Source: Rhodoferax sp. OV413 (GTDB lineage: Bacteria > Pseudomonadota > Gammaproteobacteria > Burkholderiales > Burkholderiaceae_C). Taken from it: a stretch of DNA of 64,000 bases. This document shows positions 1 through 8,513 of the stretch, one piece after another. Within the stretch, counting starts at the first letter, position 1, and each line of letters starts with the position of its first letter. A program made the position numbers and the translations under genes. The DNA lies in NCBI RefSeq assembly GCF_900104385.1, contig NZ_FNJA01000005.1:1-64000 (forward strand). The letters are read 5' to 3'. The notes beneath the pieces are model-generated. The model saw only the letters and a list, made by a program, of their open reading frames with translations. It ran no database searches and was not told where the DNA came from.

Positions 1-254
1 GCAAACAGGGCCCCAGTGCGGACAAGTTTAGGTGCTGGACGCGACAGCCTGCGTCTACGGGTACAACGCTTCTGGGCAAAGGTGCCGCTGTAGACGGCCA
101 CTGGCGCATTGCGCTCAATCTCGCGGCTGACGGTAGAGGGCGAACGGTGCAGCAAGCGGGCAATGGCGCGGATACCAAAGCCTTGCTCTCGGTACTGCCC
201 CAGCGCGATGCGTTCGTCTGACTGGAGTTGCTGGTAATGGAGGACTTTTGTCAT
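1..254 (-). CDS. IS30-family transposase, N-terminal part (cut by window edge)
   Basis: Read from an ATG at 254 towards base 1, the frame stays open and encodes a DNA-binding N-terminus with the IS30 pattern: YQQLQSDERIALGQYREQGF, then RAIARLLHRSPSTVSREIER, which is the helix-turn-helix characteristic of the family. IS30 transposases bind the element ends through this region and cut and join DNA with a C-terminal DDE domain, which lies beyond the window. About 84 codons are visible. Whether the gene is intact cannot be judged here. The call rests on the motif; no search was possible. Confidence 0.85.
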   Translation of the reverse strand, partial: MTKVLHYQQLQSDERIALGQYREQGFGIRAIARLLHRSPSTVSREIERNAPVAVYSGTFAQKRCTRRRRLSRPAPKLVRTGALF

Positions 255-303
255 TTCTGCACCTTAGTTGAATAAGGTGTTGCACTTCAGATTTGAGTCC
301 GCC
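1..303 (-). mobile_element. IS30-family insertion sequence, one end
   Basis: The start of an IS30-type transposase gene lies at 1-254, and about 50 bases outside its start codon contain an internal inverted repeat (CACCTTA at 260-266, TAAGGTG at 273-279) and an AT-rich stretch that I take as the terminal region. The outer edge is placed near 303 because from 304 the sequence matches the dispersed chromosomal hairpin repeat. The exact terminal repeat cannot be defined because the other end is outside the window. Confidence 0.7.
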
Positions 304-322
304 AAGCGCTAGAGGCCAATTT
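304..322. repeat. Half copy of the dispersed bipartite hairpin repeat
   Basis: AAGCGCTAGAGGCCAATTT matches one arm of the repeat family found intact at 17361-17406 and elsewhere (GCGCTAGCGGCC). The partner arm is missing, and the IS30 end lies directly next to it, so the element probably inserted in the palindrome. Confidence 0.6.
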
Positions 323-380
323 GCTTAAATACCCAATATGGGTATGTTCCAACCCCAATTGGGTACGTCAAGCACACGGC

Positions 381-1193
381 CTAACGAGCAGCGTTCACCA
401 CTCCCGCATCCGCCACGCCCGCACCTTTCACAACAGCCAACAACCCCGGCTGCACCCAGCGCTGGAACGCCAGACCACCCACCAAACCTATGCTGGCCCA
501 GAACGACAGCGAGATCCAGGTTGTAGCCCAGATGAACTGGGTGCCGAGTTGACGCAAGGCGGTTTGGGCCTCGGGGCCAAAGCCTGCTAAGGGGTCGGTG
601 CTGATGTGCGGTGCACCCACCACGTAGGGCAGTGCCAGCCAAGCAGCGGCGGCCAGCCAGCGCAGGTGGCTACGCAGCCCGGCGATAGACGCGCAGGCCA
701 GCGTTGCGCTCACTGCCGCCAACAGCCACCAGCCCTGACGCGAACCCAGGCGGGCGGCGTCCATGCCCGGGATCTCGGCATGCAAGCCCAGAGACGGCCA
801 GAAGTGGAACACCAGCCAACCGGCAGCCGCCGTCCACAGTGCCAGGGGCAGCGCGCGCAGGGATACACCGCGCCACAGGCAGACACCCATCACCGCAAAC
901 ACCAGCAGCGCCATGCTGAAAGCGTGCAATGTGTTGGCGACCCAGGTCCAGCCGGTACGCTCCAGGCCGTTTTCGGGTTCCCAGTCGTTAGTAGCATCAT
1001 GGTCATGGGCCGCCGCTTCAGCATGCACGTGGGCGCTGGGAGCCACGGCTTCAGGCGCTTCGGCTTTTTGCGACTCGTACACCTCGGCAGCCAAAATCAG
1101 CGGCGCAGCTTGCAGGTGCTGAACACCGGTTTGCACACTGCCCACCACCACGGCGGTGGCCAGCGCCGCCCATACCAATTTTTGAAAAATCAT
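381..1193 (-). CDS. cbtA: CbtA-type cobalt transporter subunit
   Basis: Predicted polytopic inner-membrane protein of 270 residues, matching the CbtA family of proposed cobalt importers found in B12-producing bacteria. An N-terminal hydrophobic segment (about 5-30) is followed by a His-rich stretch around residues 55-68 (HVHAEAAAHDHD) that could bind metal, then several hydrophobic helices between about 85 and 255 containing charged and aromatic residues. It is the last gene of the cobalamin operon, 9 bases after cbtB. Cobalt supply for the CobN chelatase encoded upstream is the natural role, but transport by CbtAB is predicted from genomic context in the family rather than from this sequence. 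Confidence 0.85.
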   Translation of the reverse strand: MIFQKLVWAALATAVVVGSVQTGVQHLQAAPLILAAEVYESQKAEAPEAVAPSAHVHAEAAAHDHDATNDWEPENGLERTGWTWVANTLHAFSMALLVFAVMGVCLWRGVSLRALPLALWTAAAGWLVFHFWPSLGLHAEIPGMDAARLGSRQGWWLLAAVSATLACASIAGLRSHLRWLAAAAWLALPYVVGAPHISTDPLAGFGPEAQTALRQLGTQFIWATTWISLSFWASIGLVGGLAFQRWVQPGLLAVVKGAGVADAGVVNAAR

Positions 1194-1202
1194 GGCGCCC
1201 CC

Positions 1203-1397
1203 TCAATGGCAGGGCTTGACGGTGATGTGGCGCACGTCGTGTGCGGCGTTGTGCATCAGCGGGCTTTCGGCAAAAGCCACGCCGTACAGCACGACAAGCC
1301 CTAGGGCGGCGCCGGCGGCGAGTTGCAACAACAGGCTGCGCGTCGCGCTGGAGGTGCGGGGCAGTTCGGTGGTAGTGGACGGGTTGGATGGCTGCAT
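1203..1397 (-). CDS. cbtB: CbtB-type cobalt transporter small subunit
   Basis: A 64-residue protein with one transmembrane helix (about residues 22-42) and the signature CbtB C-terminus rich in histidine, HNAAHDVRHITVKPCH, thought to capture cobalt for CbtA. A strong ribosome binding site (AAAAGGAG) sits eight bases before the ATG. It is followed by cbtA after 9 bases, the usual CbtBA arrangement. The intergenic space upstream (1398-1467) is too short for its own cobalamin riboswitch, so expression probably depends on the riboswitch at the head of the operon. Confidence 0.9.
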   Translation of the reverse strand: MQPSNPSTTTELPRTSSATRSLLLQLAAGAALGLVVLYGVAFAESPLMHNAAHDVRHITVKPCH

Positions 1398-1467
1398 GCG
1401 ATGCTCCTTTTGAAAAACCAGATAAATGCACCCGTGGGGCTACGGATGCGCTGCGAAAAAACTATTG

Positions 1468-1878
1468 CTAACTAGCCGCCAACCCCAGCGGAGGCAGGCG
1501 CGCCAGGATGCCGCTGCGCAGGCGCTCGGGTCGCTCCTTGCGCAGCAGGTTACCGTCGGCGCTGTCGGCGTGCAACTGCGCGCAGGCCAGCACCTCAGCG
1601 GCGGTGAGCTCATCGGCGACCAGATCGCCAAAATAGTAGGTGTACTTGCCCGCAGCCTGCAATGCCACGGTGCAGGCACGCGCACAGCCGCTCATGCAGG
1701 CCAGGCCGCGCACGCGGATGCGGGCTTGCTGGGTAGCATCCAGGTCCCAGGTGGCGACCTGCACGGCTTCCAGCAGCGCCTCGCCGGCCGCGGGCACGTC
1801 GCGCGACACACCGGCGGGTCTGCAGGTGGTGCAGATGATGAGCTCGGTCACGGTGGGTTCAGAAACAAATTCGGTCAT
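1468..1878 (-). CDS. DUF1636 family metal-binding protein
   Basis: A 136-residue soluble protein beginning MTEFVSEPTVTELIICTTCR. Cysteines are arranged as CTTC near residue 14 and in a CMSGCARAC cluster near residues 70-80, resembling the thioredoxin-fold ferredoxin-like DUF1636 family often encoded beside cobalamin biosynthesis genes. Function is unknown; an iron-sulfur or cobalt-handling role would suit the context, but that is inference. I chose the ATG at 1878 over the longer upstream open frame, because upstream codons lie in the 3' end of the VWA gene and the similarity begins here. Confidence 0.8.
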   Translation of the reverse strand: MTEFVSEPTVTELIICTTCRPAGVSRDVPAAGEALLEAVQVATWDLDATQQARIRVRGLACMSGCARACTVALQAAGKYTYYFGDLVADELTAAEVLACAQLHADSADGNLLRKERPERLRSGILARLPPLGLAAS

Positions 1879-1900
1879 GCGTATCGGAGTGTTTGAATAA

Positions 1901-2550
1901 TTAAATGGACGCACTGGCCAGGCGGTACTCTGCGCCCCAGTGCTCGGCCCAGGCGGCACAGCGGCCAATCGCTGGCGAGCGGTCGTCGAAATCCATGACC
2001 ACCGCGTGCTCCGTGCCCCGCGGTGCGGCGGGCTGTTCCAGGGTGCGGCCATCGGTCAGCAGCCACAGCCAGGCCGGTCCACCGCTGCGCCGCTTAGCCT
2101 GCACCAGCAAGGTGTTCGCCATGTTCAGAGCCTGCCGCAGCGGCGTGCCACCACCGCCGCCGCATTGGCGTACCCGTGCCGCGCCGGCGGCCCGCGCCGG
2201 GCCCGGTGGCACCACCAATTCCACACCGCTACCGCCGAAACACAGCAGGCCCACATGGTCGCCGGCGCGCGCCGCCTGCTCGATCAGGTGGGCTGCATGG
2301 CCCTTGGCCAGCGCCAAACGACCACCCTGGCCGCCCTGGCGCATCGAGCCCGAGGTGTCCAGCAGGATCAGATGCAGCCGCGGCACGGCAGCCACGTGGG
2401 GTTGGTAACGCAGATGGTCGCGCTGCAGCGCCTGCGGGCCTTTGACCAGCAGGGTACGCAGCCAGGCAATCGCCGCGCCATCGCCCAGCGCTTGCACCGC
2501 CGGCTTCAGAGGCGGCGATGCGCTTGTGGAGGGTTTGCGCCACCGCACAC
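1901..2550 (-). CDS. VWA-domain chelatase-associated subunit (ChlD/CobT-like)
   Basis: The protein carries a von Willebrand A domain with a MIDAS motif (DTSGSM) followed downstream by a TDG motif, as in ChlD/BchD and CobT subunits of metal chelatases. It is much shorter than ChlD (over 600 residues) and lacks the AAA-like N-terminus, which is provided by the separate gene just upstream. The start is uncertain: the first ordinary start is GTG at 2550 with no clear ribosome binding site, while a CTG at 2590 overlaps the stop of the ChlI-like gene in a CTGA arrangement that mirrors the ATGA overlaps elsewhere in the operon. Likely partner of CobN in cobalt insertion. Confidence 0.8.
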
Positions 2551-2586
2551 TGCCGGCCGATTTGGGCGGCCGGCGGGTGTGGTGGC

Positions 2587-3630
2587 TCAGGCTTTTTTTG
2601 CGGGCCAGGCTCCTGTGGACAGTACCCGGGTGGTGGGCGTGGGCTGCGGCGGCAGCGCGCCCCAATCGCCCTCGGGGGTGGGCGTCGCAGCGGGGGCGGA
2701 TGGCTTGTCTGAACGCGGGCCGCTGTTGTCGTTCGCAGAAGGTGCCGTACGGTTGGCGGAGGGCTCCACCGTGCGCCGGTGCGCCAGCGCCAATTCGGCC
2801 ACTGCGTCCACGTCCTGCGTACTCACCGCGTCGCGGCCTTCGAGGGCGGCCAATGCCCGCGCGGCGCGCAGCATCACCAGGTCGGCACGCATGCCATCGA
2901 CACCAGCGGCCAGGGCCAGCGCGGCGGCATGCTGCAACACGGCGTCTGACCACGCCAGGCTTGGCAGCACGGCCTGGGCCGAGGCCACGGTGTCCGACAG
3001 CTGACTCAACTGCGCAGCATGCGCTGCGGTCAGCGCCTGCGGGTCTTCGTCGAAAGACAGGCGGGTGCGCAGAATCTCCTGCCGCTGTTGCGGGTCGGTG
3101 GGGTTGCCCAGCAAGACCGACAGGCCAAAACGGTCGAGCAGTTGGGGCCGCAGTTCGCCCTCTTCGGGGTTCATCGTGCCGACCAGCGCAAAACGCGCGG
3201 CATGTTGCTGCGAGATGCCGTCGCGCTCGACGGTGTTGATGCCGCTGGCGGCGACGTCCAGCAGCGCGTCCACCAGCGCATCGGGCAGCAGATTGACCTC
3301 GTCCACATACAGCACGCCGTTGTGGGCGCGCGCCACCAGGCCCGGAGCCAGGCGCAGCTGGCCATCACGCAAAACGTCTTCCACATTCAGCGTGCCCACT
3401 AACTGCTCCAGGCTGGCGGCTAGCGGCAGGGTGACAAACGGCGCGTCCGGCAGCAGGGCAGCCAGCGCGCGCGCAGCCGTGGATTTGGCGGTGCCGCGCG
3501 GGCCGCTGACCAGCACACCGCCGATGCGCGGGTCGATAGCCACCAGCAGCAGCGCGCGCTGCAGCAACGGCTGGCCGACCAAGGCGGTGAACGGGAATGC
3601 CACGCGTGCGGCAGATTGAACAGTGCTCAT
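2587..3630 (-). CDS. ChlI/BchI-like AAA+ ATPase, cobalt chelatase-associated
   Basis: 347 residues with an AAA+ module of the magnesium-chelatase I subunit type: Walker A GPRGTAKST at residues 43-51, Walker B VLYVDE at about 106-111, the insert typical of ChlI (around HNGVLYVDEVNLL), and sensor region GTMNPEEGELRPQLLDRFGL. A proline- and serine-rich tail of about 70 residues follows the ATPase. The start codon overlaps the stop of cobN by four bases (ATGA), which suggests translational coupling. With CobN and the VWA protein it would form an ATP-driven cobaltochelatase in which ChlI/VWA proteins replace CobS and CobT. The partnership is inferred from context. Confidence 0.88.
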   Translation of the reverse strand: MSTVQSAARVAFPFTALVGQPLLQRALLLVAIDPRIGGVLVSGPRGTAKSTAARALAALLPDAPFVTLPLAASLEQLVGTLNVEDVLRDGQLRLAPGLVARAHNGVLYVDEVNLLPDALVDALLDVAASGINTVERDGISQQHAARFALVGTMNPEEGELRPQLLDRFGLSVLLGNPTDPQQRQEILRTRLSFDEDPQALTAAHAAQLSQLSDTVASAQAVLPSLAWSDAVLQHAAALALAAGVDGMRADLVMLRAARALAALEGRDAVSTQDVDAVAELALAHRRTVEPSANRTAPSANDNSGPRSDKPSAPAATPTPEGDWGALPPQPTPTTRVLSTGAWPAKKA

Positions 3631-6600
3631 CGCATAGCTCCTTTTTCCAATACTTCTTCAGATGCTTCCAACTGCTGCTCCAAGGCCAGCAGGTGGTCTT
3701 CAATGCGTGCGCGCTGCTCGCCCGGCTCGGCCCAGAGGCCACGGTCCATAGCTTCCAGCAGGCGCTCGCCGATGCTGCGCAGGGCACCCGGGTTGTGCTG
3801 CTGCAGGAAGTCGCGGGTGGCGTCGTCGTGCAGATAGGCGTCGGCCACCAGCGCGTACTGGTGGTCGCCGACCACGCCAGTGGTGGCGTCAAAGGCAAAC
3901 AGAAAATCGACGGTGGCAGCGATCTCGAACGCGCCCTTGTAGCCGTGGCGCTTGACGCCGTCGAGCCACTTGGGATTGACCGCGCGCGAACGCACCACCC
4001 GGGCCACTTCTTCCCCCAGCGTGCGGATGCGTGGCGCGCCGGGTACGCTGAAGTCGCCGTGGTACAGCGCAGCAGGTGTGCCGCTCAGGTGCTCCACCGC
4101 AGCGGCCATGCCGCCCATGAACTGGTAGTAGTCGCCGGAATCCAGAATGTCGTGCTCGCGGTTGTCCTGGTTGTGCAGCACCGCGTCCAGCCCGGCGATG
4201 CGCTGGGCAAACGCCTCGGGCGCAGCGGTGCCGTGTGCGTCTTGGCCATAGGCGAAGGCACCGGCGCGCAAATAGGACTCGGCCAACTCTGACCGCTCAG
4301 TCCATTTGCCGCTGGCGATGCTGGCCTGCAAGCCCGCGCCGTAGCCGCCGGGCCGGGGGCCGAACACGCGCCAGGTGGCTGCGCGCTCATCCGTTTGGGC
4401 TGCCATCTCGGCCTGCACGCGTGCGCGAATGGGGTTCACGTCGTCTGGCTCGTCGTCCGCGCTGATGGCGGCCACAGCGCGCACGGCAGTGTCAAACAGG
4501 TCGATCACATTGGGGAACGCATCTCGGAAGAAGCCAGAGACACGCAGCGTCACGTCCACGCGAGGGCGGCCCAGCACGGTCATGGGCATCACTTCGATGT
4601 CCACCACGCGGTTGCTGCCCGCTGCCCACTTGGGCCGCACACCCAGCAGCGAGAAAGCCTGGGCCACATCTTCACCCCCGGTGCGCATGGTGCTGGTGCC
4701 CCATACCGACAAGCCCATGGCCGTGGGGTATGCGCCGTGGTCTTGCAGGTGGCGCTCCACCACCTGGTCTGCGCCCTTAGCACCCATGGCGTAGGCGGTT
4801 TGGGTGGGGATGGCACGGGTGTCCACCGAATAGAAGTTGCGCCCGGTGGGCAGCACATCCGGCCTGCCGCGCGACGGTGCGCCGCTGGGGCCGGGGGGAA
4901 TAAAGCGCCCGTCGAGCCCGCGCAGCAGCTGGCCGATTTCGTTAGCACCGCAGGCATCCAGACGTGGGGCGAGTGTGGTGTGCAGGCGCTCCAGCACCTG
5001 GGCAGTTTGGGGCCAAGTCTCTGGCGCAAGTGGTGCGCCGTCTTGCACCAACTGCACGGCCAGCAGCTCCAGCCGTTCGCGGGTGTGGCCCGCGTGGCGC
5101 CAGGGGTCGACGCTCAGAGATTTCAAAGCCTCTGGGCGTTCGCCAGTCCAGGGTGCAGCCCAATCAGGGCTGAGCGCATCAAAGTCTTGCAGGCCCAAGT
5201 CCTGCGCCAAGGCGACCGTCAGACTGCCTTGCGCGGCACCCGCGCCGCCGGGGTAGCGGGCCAGGGCCACCAGCGTATCCACCCTCTGGCGGCCGGTGGG
5301 GGACTGGCCGAATATGTGCAGGCCATCGCGGATCTGCGATTCCTTGATCTCGCACAGGTAGGCATCGAGGCGGCGCAACAGAGCGTCGCGCTGTGCATCG
5401 TCGGCAGGCTTGGTGAAGCCGAGTTCCTCGTGCAGGCCGTCTGCCAGCACCTGCTCCAGAATGCTGGCGCGTAGCAGCTTGGCGCGGCGCGGGTCGAGTG
5501 ACAGCGCCTCGTAGTACTCGTCCATGCGGCCTTCGAGCTGCTGCAAGGGCCCATAGGTTTCAGCCCGGGTCATAGCGGGCATCAGGTGGTCGATGATGAC
5601 GGCCTGGGTGCGGCGCTTGGCCTGCGCGCCCTCGCCCGGATCGTTGACGATAAACGGGTACAGATGCGGCAGCGGGCCTAGGATGGCATCGGGCCAGCAG
5701 GCAGCACCCAGGGCCACGCTTTTGCCGGGCAGCCATTCCAGGTTGCCGTGCTTGCCCACGTGCACCACCGCATCCACCGCGTAGGCGCGGCGCAGCCAGA
5801 AGTAAAAGGCCAGGTAGTTGTGGGTGGGCACCAGGTCGGCATCGTGGTAGGTGGCGACCAGGTCCAAGTCGCGCCCGCGGGCCGGCTGGTTGCCCACAAA
5901 TACATTGCCGTAGCGCTGGCCCGACACCATGAAGCGGCCGGCGCGTACCAGCGGGTCCTGCTCTGGCTGGCCCCATAACGTGTTGACGGCGGCCTGGCTC
6001 TCGGGTGGCAGAGCCGCAAAGTCTTGCAGGTAATCTGCCATCGCCAGGCTTTGGCCTGCGGGGCGGTGGTCGTTGGCGTCCAGCTTGTTGGTGATGCCGC
6101 GCACCAGGTCGGCCATCAGCGCGTCGCTGTCTTGCGGCACATCTCCCGTGGCATAACCGGCGGCCTGCAGGGCTTGCAGGATGACCACGGTGGACGCGGG
6201 CGTGTCCAGCCCTACGCCGTTGGCCAAGCGGGAGTCGTCGTTCGGGTAATTGGCCAACACCAGGGCGATGCGCTTATTGCTATTTTTTTTATAGCGCAAT
6301 GCACACCATTTACTTGCGCTAGCGGCCACAAAGGCTATACGTTCCAGCTCAGGCTGGTAGCGCACCACGTCGATCTCGGCGCGCTCGCAGCGCCAGGCCA
6401 GGCCCTTGAAGCTGATGGGCCGGGTGCCGATGCGGCCGTCCACCTCGGGCAGCACGATTTGCATGGCCAGGTCGCGCGGGGTGAGGCCGTGCGGGTCGTC
6501 TTGCCACTGCGCTTGCGAGCAGCCCGCGGTGATGAGCTGCAACACCGGCGCGTCGCCTGCCAGCAGCACAGGCTGGGCCGTGTCATCCTGCCCGTCGATG

Positions 6601-7403
6601 GCACCCACGGCAAAGCTGGTGGCGTTGAGCACCACGTCCACCTTGTGCTCTTGGGCCAGCGATTGCAGCAGCGCCATACTGCCGGGGTTCTTGAGCGAAT
6701 CCAGCGCCACGGCCAGGGTGTTGAGGCCTTCGTCGGCCAGCGCAGCCAGCATGGCATCGAACACCGCCGTATTGCCCGCCTGCAAATGCGCTTTGTAAAA
6801 CACCAGCAGGGCCACGGGTGCGCCATCGTGCCACGCAGCCACGGGCAACGCGGATTCGTAGCGCAGGGCGGCGGGCAGCACAGCTGCGGCCGCGGGGCGC
6901 TCGCCCTGCCCGAATGCGGCGTGGGCAATCAGTTGGAAAAAATTCTTGGCGTTGTCGCGTCCGCCTTCGCGCAGGCAGCGCCACAGGTGGCTGCAATCGT
7001 TCTGGCTAGCGGTGCTGCGCAGCAAGAGCTGCGCGTCTTCCACAGATTCGCCCGACACCATCACCAGCCACTGGCCACGCGCCTGGGCCGATGCGCAGAC
7101 CTGGTCCACGATGTAGGCCCAGTCGCTGGGGCTGCCCAGGTGTTCGATGACGATGGCCTTGGCGTGGCGCAGCACATCGTCCATGTACAGGTCGATGGAC
7201 GCGGGCTGGCGCAGCCACATCAGGTTGGCCAGGCGCACGCTGGGGAAGCCGTCCGGCAGGCCGCTGGCCACCTCGGCCAGCAAGGACAGCGTGGTGTCCG
7301 CCACGGTAAGCACCACGATGTCGCCCGGCGTTTGCTCCACGCGCACCACGCCCAGGCCGTCGTCTTCAACGTGGCCGCCGGGGCGGGTGGAAAGCAAATG
7401 CAT
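3627..7403 (-). CDS. cobN: Cobaltochelatase large subunit CobN
   Basis: 1258 residues, the size and sequence of CobN, the large subunit of the aerobic-pathway cobaltochelatase that inserts cobalt into hydrogenobyrinic acid a,c-diamide in an ATP-dependent reaction in the cytoplasm. Conserved CobN blocks include NYLAFYFWLRRAYAVDAVVH, HVGKHGNLEWLPGKSVAL, and the C-terminal DNREHDILDSGDYYQFMGGM. It is preceded by cobW (23-base gap) and overlaps the ChlI-like gene. An unusual feature is a copy of the dispersed hairpin repeat inside the coding sequence (6268-6332, roughly residues 357-378), which keeps the frame and the expected protein length. Confidence 0.96.
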   Translation of the reverse strand: MHLLSTRPGGHVEDDGLGVVRVEQTPGDIVVLTVADTTLSLLAEVASGLPDGFPSVRLANLMWLRQPASIDLYMDDVLRHAKAIVIEHLGSPSDWAYIVDQVCASAQARGQWLVMVSGESVEDAQLLLRSTASQNDCSHLWRCLREGGRDNAKNFFQLIAHAAFGQGERPAAAAVLPAALRYESALPVAAWHDGAPVALLVFYKAHLQAGNTAVFDAMLAALADEGLNTLAVALDSLKNPGSMALLQSLAQEHKVDVVLNATSFAVGAIDGQDDTAQPVLLAGDAPVLQLITAGCSQAQWQDDPHGLTPRDLAMQIVLPEVDGRIGTRPISFKGLAWRCERAEIDVVRYQPELERIAFVAASASKWCALRYKKNSNKRIALVLANYPNDDSRLANGVGLDTPASTVVILQALQAAGYATGDVPQDSDALMADLVRGITNKLDANDHRPAGQSLAMADYLQDFAALPPESQAAVNTLWGQPEQDPLVRAGRFMVSGQRYGNVFVGNQPARGRDLDLVATYHDADLVPTHNYLAFYFWLRRAYAVDAVVHVGKHGNLEWLPGKSVALGAACWPDAILGPLPHLYPFIVNDPGEGAQAKRRTQAVIIDHLMPAMTRAETYGPLQQLEGRMDEYYEALSLDPRRAKLLRASILEQVLADGLHEELGFTKPADDAQRDALLRRLDAYLCEIKESQIRDGLHIFGQSPTGRQRVDTLVALARYPGGAGAAQGSLTVALAQDLGLQDFDALSPDWAAPWTGERPEALKSLSVDPWRHAGHTRERLELLAVQLVQDGAPLAPETWPQTAQVLERLHTTLAPRLDACGANEIGQLLRGLDGRFIPPGPSGAPSRGRPDVLPTGRNFYSVDTRAIPTQTAYAMGAKGADQVVERHLQDHGAYPTAMGLSVWGTSTMRTGGEDVAQAFSLLGVRPKWAAGSNRVVDIEVMPMTVLGRPRVDVTLRVSGFFRDAFPNVIDLFDTAVRAVAAISADDEPDDVNPIRARVQAEMAAQTDERAATWRVFGPRPGGYGAGLQASIASGKWTERSELAESYLRAGAFAYGQDAHGTAAPEAFAQRIAGLDAVLHNQDNREHDILDSGDYYQFMGGMAAAVEHLSGTPAALYHGDFSVPGAPRIRTLGEEVARVVRSRAVNPKWLDGVKRHGYKGAFEIAATVDFLFAFDATTGVVGDHQYALVADAYLHDDATRDFLQQHNPGALRSIGERLLEAMDRGLWAEPGEQRARIEDHLLALEQQLEASEEVLEKGAMR
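6268..6332 (-). repeat. Bipartite hairpin repeat inside cobN
   Basis: On the minus strand this reads GGCCGCTAGCGCA ... TGCGC followed by GCTAT-A7-ATAGC, matching the intergenic repeat family in both hairpins. It is translated as part of CobN. Confidence 0.75.
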
Positions 7404-7425
7404 GGGGAGCCTTTAAGGTGAATGG

Positions 7426-8472
7426 TTAAACCAGCGCGGCCTGCAGTTCTGCTTGCAGCACGGCAGCTTCCAGGTGGTCGCCAATGCACACCAGGCGGGT
7501 TACGCGCGGCTCGTCCGCGCGCCAGGCACGGTCGAAATAGCTGTCAAAGCGCTGGCCCACGCCCTGCACCACCAGGCGCATGGCCGCACCCGGCACGGCC
7601 ACAAAGCCTTTGACGCGGTAGATCTCGTGGCGCTGCACCAGGGCGGCCAGCGCGGTGAGCAGCTTGGCGCGATCAGTCACATCCAGCGCGATCGACACCG
7701 AGTCGAAGGCATCGTGGTCATGGTCTTCTTCCGCATCGTGGTGGGTTTTGCGGGCGTCGATCACGTCTTCCACCGCGCGCTCCAGGCCCAGCAACACGTC
7801 CATGGGCACATTGCCGTGCGATGCGCGCACCAGCTTCACACCGGCAGGCGCTTCTGCGCGGATGGTGGCTTCCACGGCTTCGAGCGCGGCAGCATCCATG
7901 CCGTCCACCTTGTGCACGATCACCAGGTCGGCCGTGGCCAGCTGGTCTTCGAACAATTCGTGCAGCGGCGAATCGTGGTCCAGGTTGTCGTCGGCGCGGC
8001 GCTGGGCGTCCACAGCCACCGGGTCATCGGCAAAGTCGCCAGCGGCCACGGCCGGTGCGTCCACCACGGTGATCACCGCGTCCACAGTGAAGGCGTTGCG
8101 CAGCGCGGGCCACTGGAAGGCCTGCACCAGGGGCTTGGGCAGGGCCAGGCCCGAGGTCTCGATGACCAGATAGTCGATCTGGTCGCGGCGTGCAGCCAGC
8201 TGCTCCATCACCGGGGCAAATTCTTCCTGTACCGTGCAGCACAGGCAGCCGTTGGCCAGCTCGAACAGCTGGCCGTTCTCCACACCGTTTTCATCGCAGC
8301 CAATGCCGCAGCCGCGCAGCAGTTCGCCATCGATGCCGAGTTCGCCAAACTCATTGACGATGACGGCAATGCGGCGGCCCTGGGCGTTGGTCAGCAAGTT
8401 GCGCAGCAGCGTGGTTTTGCCACTGCCCAGAAAACCGGTGACGATGGTGGCGGGGATCTTGCGGGTTTGCAT
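7426..8472 (-). CDS. cobW: CobW-type GTPase metallochaperone
   Basis: 348 residues of the G3E/COG0523 family. Visible motifs are the P-loop GFLGSGKTT (residues 13-21), the metal-binding GCLCC motif (75-79), an EFGE switch region near residue 41, ETSGLA, and a HKVD motif for guanine recognition. A histidine/acidic stretch (HHDAEEDHDHD) precedes the C-terminal CobW domain. CobW proteins are needed for cobalamin synthesis and are thought to deliver cobalt to CobN. I chose the ATG at 8472 rather than the upstream one at 8517, which would add 15 residues not typical of the family and overlap the preceding gene. Confidence 0.93.
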   Translation of the reverse strand: MQTRKIPATIVTGFLGSGKTTLLRNLLTNAQGRRIAVIVNEFGELGIDGELLRGCGIGCDENGVENGQLFELANGCLCCTVQEEFAPVMEQLAARRDQIDYLVIETSGLALPKPLVQAFQWPALRNAFTVDAVITVVDAPAVAAGDFADDPVAVDAQRRADDNLDHDSPLHELFEDQLATADLVIVHKVDGMDAAALEAVEATIRAEAPAGVKLVRASHGNVPMDVLLGLERAVEDVIDARKTHHDAEEDHDHDAFDSVSIALDVTDRAKLLTALAALVQRHEIYRVKGFVAVPGAAMRLVVQGVGQRFDSYFDRAWRADEPRVTRLVCIGDHLEAAVLQAELQAALV

Positions 8473-8513
8473 GGTCAGTCTTTCAAAACAGAATTCAAAA
8501 ATAGGGAGTGCCG

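Noticed and set aside
330-364. Two small palindromes (TACCC-N5-GGGTA and ACCC-N5-GGGT) after cbtA as an operator pair
   Set aside because: Stems are only four or five pairs and lie in a 3' flank; they may weakly terminate the cob operon but there is no evidence for regulation.
1398-1467. Second cobalamin riboswitch before cbtB
   Set aside because: The spacer is 70 bases and lacks the conserved GCCACTG-like and B12-box segments.
1940-3004. 354-codon plus-strand frame opposite the VWA and ChlI genes
   Set aside because: Antisense shadow of two recognised proteins, with low-complexity composition and no ribosome binding site.
4395-5474. Long plus-strand open frame opposite cobN
   Set aside because: High GC content opens antisense frames; the composition is His/Gln/Val-rich without a domain, and cobN is clearly the coding strand.
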